Shown here one piece after another: positions 62,612 to 64,000 of a stretch of DNA of 64,000 bases (positions are counted from its first letter, which is position 1; the number at the start of each line of letters is the position of its first letter). Below the pieces are notes generated by a model that worked only from the letters and a program-made list of their open reading frames with translations, was not told the origin of the DNA and did not search any database. The translations under genes and the position numbers were made by a program. The DNA comes from an uncultured Hyphomonadaceae bacterium (lineage in GTDB: Bacteria; Pseudomonadota; Alphaproteobacteria; Caulobacterales; Hyphomonadaceae). Location: NCBI GenBank assembly GCA_913057945.1, contig CAJXOF010000008.1, forward strand, positions 124,001 to 188,000. The letters are read 5' to 3'.

Positions 62612-64000
62612 CATGCGCCAGTTCCCGGCTTTCTTCAACATGGATGACGCGCGCGTCGTCGTGTTCGGCGGTGGCGAAGAGGCCCGTCGCAAGGTGCGCC
62701 TGCTCGCCAAGACCCCGGCACACATCACCGTGATCATCGGGAAAGACATCGATTCCGGCTTCGCTCAGGAATTTGCCGGTCGCATCACCATCGCGCCCCA
62801 GGCAGAGGCAGGTGCCGCGCTGGACGTGGCCCGTTTCGCCATCGTGGCGTGCCGGATCGATGAGAATACAGAACGCGCCATCACCTGGGCGCGCCAGTAT
62901 GGCGTGCCGCTCAATGTGGTGGATCGGCCGGACCTCTGCGATTTCACCGTGCCGTCCATCATGGACCGGGGCGAGATCGTGGCCGCTGTTGCTTCCGGCG
63001 GGTCCGCCCCCGTGCTCGCCAAATCGGTCCGCGCAAAACTGGAAGCACTGATCCCTGCCCGTATCGGGGACCTTGCCGCCCTGGCCGGACGGATGCGTGA
63101 CGACGTGAAGGCCAAGCTTCCGGACGCCTCCGACCGCCGCCAGTTCTGGGAGCAGGTGCTGAACGGCAAGGCCGCCGAGCTTGCCTATGCCGGAGAGATC
63201 GAGGCCGCCGAACAGGCCATGCATGATGCGCTGGCTGGCCGTCGCACACAGGGCGTGGTCCATCTGGTCGGCGCGGGTCCGGGCGACCCGGAACTGCTGA
63301 CCCTGAAGGCCCTGCGCCTGCTGCAGGAAGCCGACATCGTTTTTTATGACCGGCTTGTCAGCGATGAGATTCTCTCGCTGATCCGCCGCGATGCAGACCG
63401 GGTCTCGGTCGGCAAGAGCAAGGGCGACCATTCGGTGCCCCAGGACGAAATCCATGAAATGCTCATCCGTTCGGCGCGCGACGGCAAACGCGTCGTCCGT
63501 CTGAAGGGCGGCGACCCGTTCATCTTCGGACGCGGCGGGGAAGAGATGGAAGCCGTACTCGCGGCCGGCGTCGAAGCCTTTGTCGTACCGGGTATTTCCT
63601 CTGCGCTCGGATGCGCGGCGCAGGCGGGTGTCCCGCTGACCCATCGCGATCATGCCCAGAGCCTGACCTTCGTTACCGGCCACGCCAAGGCGGGCGGCGT
63701 GCCTGATCTCGATTGGGAATCGCTGGCCAAGCCAAATCAGACCGTCACCGTTTTTATGGGCGTTGGCACGGCGACAGCCATTACCGACAAGCTGATTGAA
63801 GCGGGCCGGGCACCTGACACGCCGGTTGCGGTGATCGAGAATGGCACCCGTCCGAATGAAATCCAGGTCTTCGGCATCCTTGCGGAACTGCCGGACCTCA
63901 TCACAGACAACGACATTCAGGGGCCGGCACTGCTGATTATCGGTAAGGTGGCCGGCCTCCCTTTTGCTAGTGGCACCATCGGCCTGTCGGGCCACGTCGG
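62612..64000 (+). CDS. cysG: Siroheme synthase CysG (3' end cut by window)
   Basis: Makes siroheme for sulfite/nitrite reductase. 463 codons are visible with no stop. N-terminal precorrin-2 dehydrogenase/ferrochelatase part (VVVFGGGEEARRK near residues 13-25; NVVDRPDLCDF), then uroporphyrinogen-III methyltransferase part (VHLVGAGPGDPELLTL, VRLKGGDPFIFGRGGEE). ATG 62612 follows AAAAGGGG. Only a few C-terminal residues should be missing. Sulfate assimilation genes would be expected further right. Confidence 0.96.

Noticed and set aside
62505..63995. Long minus-strand frame extending the LysR gene upstream to about 807 codons
   Set aside because: The extension lies antisense to the clear cysG gene; the LysR family start is at 62504.

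Overview
The window reads as a gene-dense chromosomal segment of a high-GC alphaproteobacterium. Several things point to the Hyphomonadaceae/Caulobacterales side: a CpdR-type response regulator next to an N-formylglutamate amidohydrolase, CtrA-like TTAA-N7-TTAA boxes, alphaproteobacterial LexA boxes (GTTC-N7-GTTC), EcfG-type stress promoters (GGAAC-N16/17-CGTT), an HWE-family histidine kinase, the lptC-lptA-lptB-rpoN order and many TonB-type or lipoprotein envelope genes. The genus cannot be fixed from the sequence alone. There is no rRNA, CRISPR array, transposase, integrase or prophage. Both window edges cut genes (hemW at the left, cysG at the right).

Layout. 1-5.5 kb: hemW, tdk, then a peptide-degradation group (lipoprotein gamma-glutamyltransferase, S58 aminopeptidase, trypsin-like protease). 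5.5-17 kb: tRNA-Arg(ACG), BCCT transporter, TonB receptor, TPR-sulfotransferase, MarR, a divergent NmrA-like reductase/LysR pair, tRNA-Arg(CCG), TraB/GumN lipoprotein, hisN and an XRE regulator. 17-24 kb: a structured small RNA of the mmgR/alpha-r8 kind, N-formylglutamate amidohydrolase, cpdR with a coupled small gene, tRNA-Val(GAC), katE and a DUF2383 protein (both behind EcfG-type promoters), and purA. 24-26.5 kb: a low-GC islet with a single von Willebrand A membrane protein that has a perfect LexA box in its promoter. 26.5-42.5 kb: housekeeping and accessory metabolism (Baeyer-Villiger-type monooxygenase, lipid A deacylase, serC-serA with a leader hairpin, TauD dioxygenase, lysoplasmalogenase, SDR, a second VWA protein, a desaturase, a nucleoside-salvage cluster cdd/rih-rbsK, S1/P1 nuclease). 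42.5-52.6 kb: rnd-lptC-lptA-lptB-rpoN, an SOS-controlled Y-family polymerase, an M3 peptidase, ptsN and hpf. 52.9-58.3 kb: HWE kinase plus receiver, then a sigma-54-driven phage-shock (Psp) operon with its divergent activator pspF and three extra small membrane proteins. 58-64 kb: mnmC, a csbD stress gene, two overlapping GNAT genes with a YcgN-type gene, LysR and cysG.

The genes link up in three regulatory layers: (1) an EcfG general stress layer (katE, DUF2383, csbD); (2) envelope maintenance (Lpt export, PagL-like lipid A editing, the PspF/sigma-54/Psp system, with rpoN in the same window); (3) an SOS layer with two exact LexA boxes, one expected (Y-family polymerase) and one unexpected (the low-GC VWA protein). 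The most promising undescribed items are the LexA-boxed VWA membrane protein, the Psp operon with three uncharacterised small proteins, the mmgR-like sRNA and the inverted repeat inside the katE promoter spacer.
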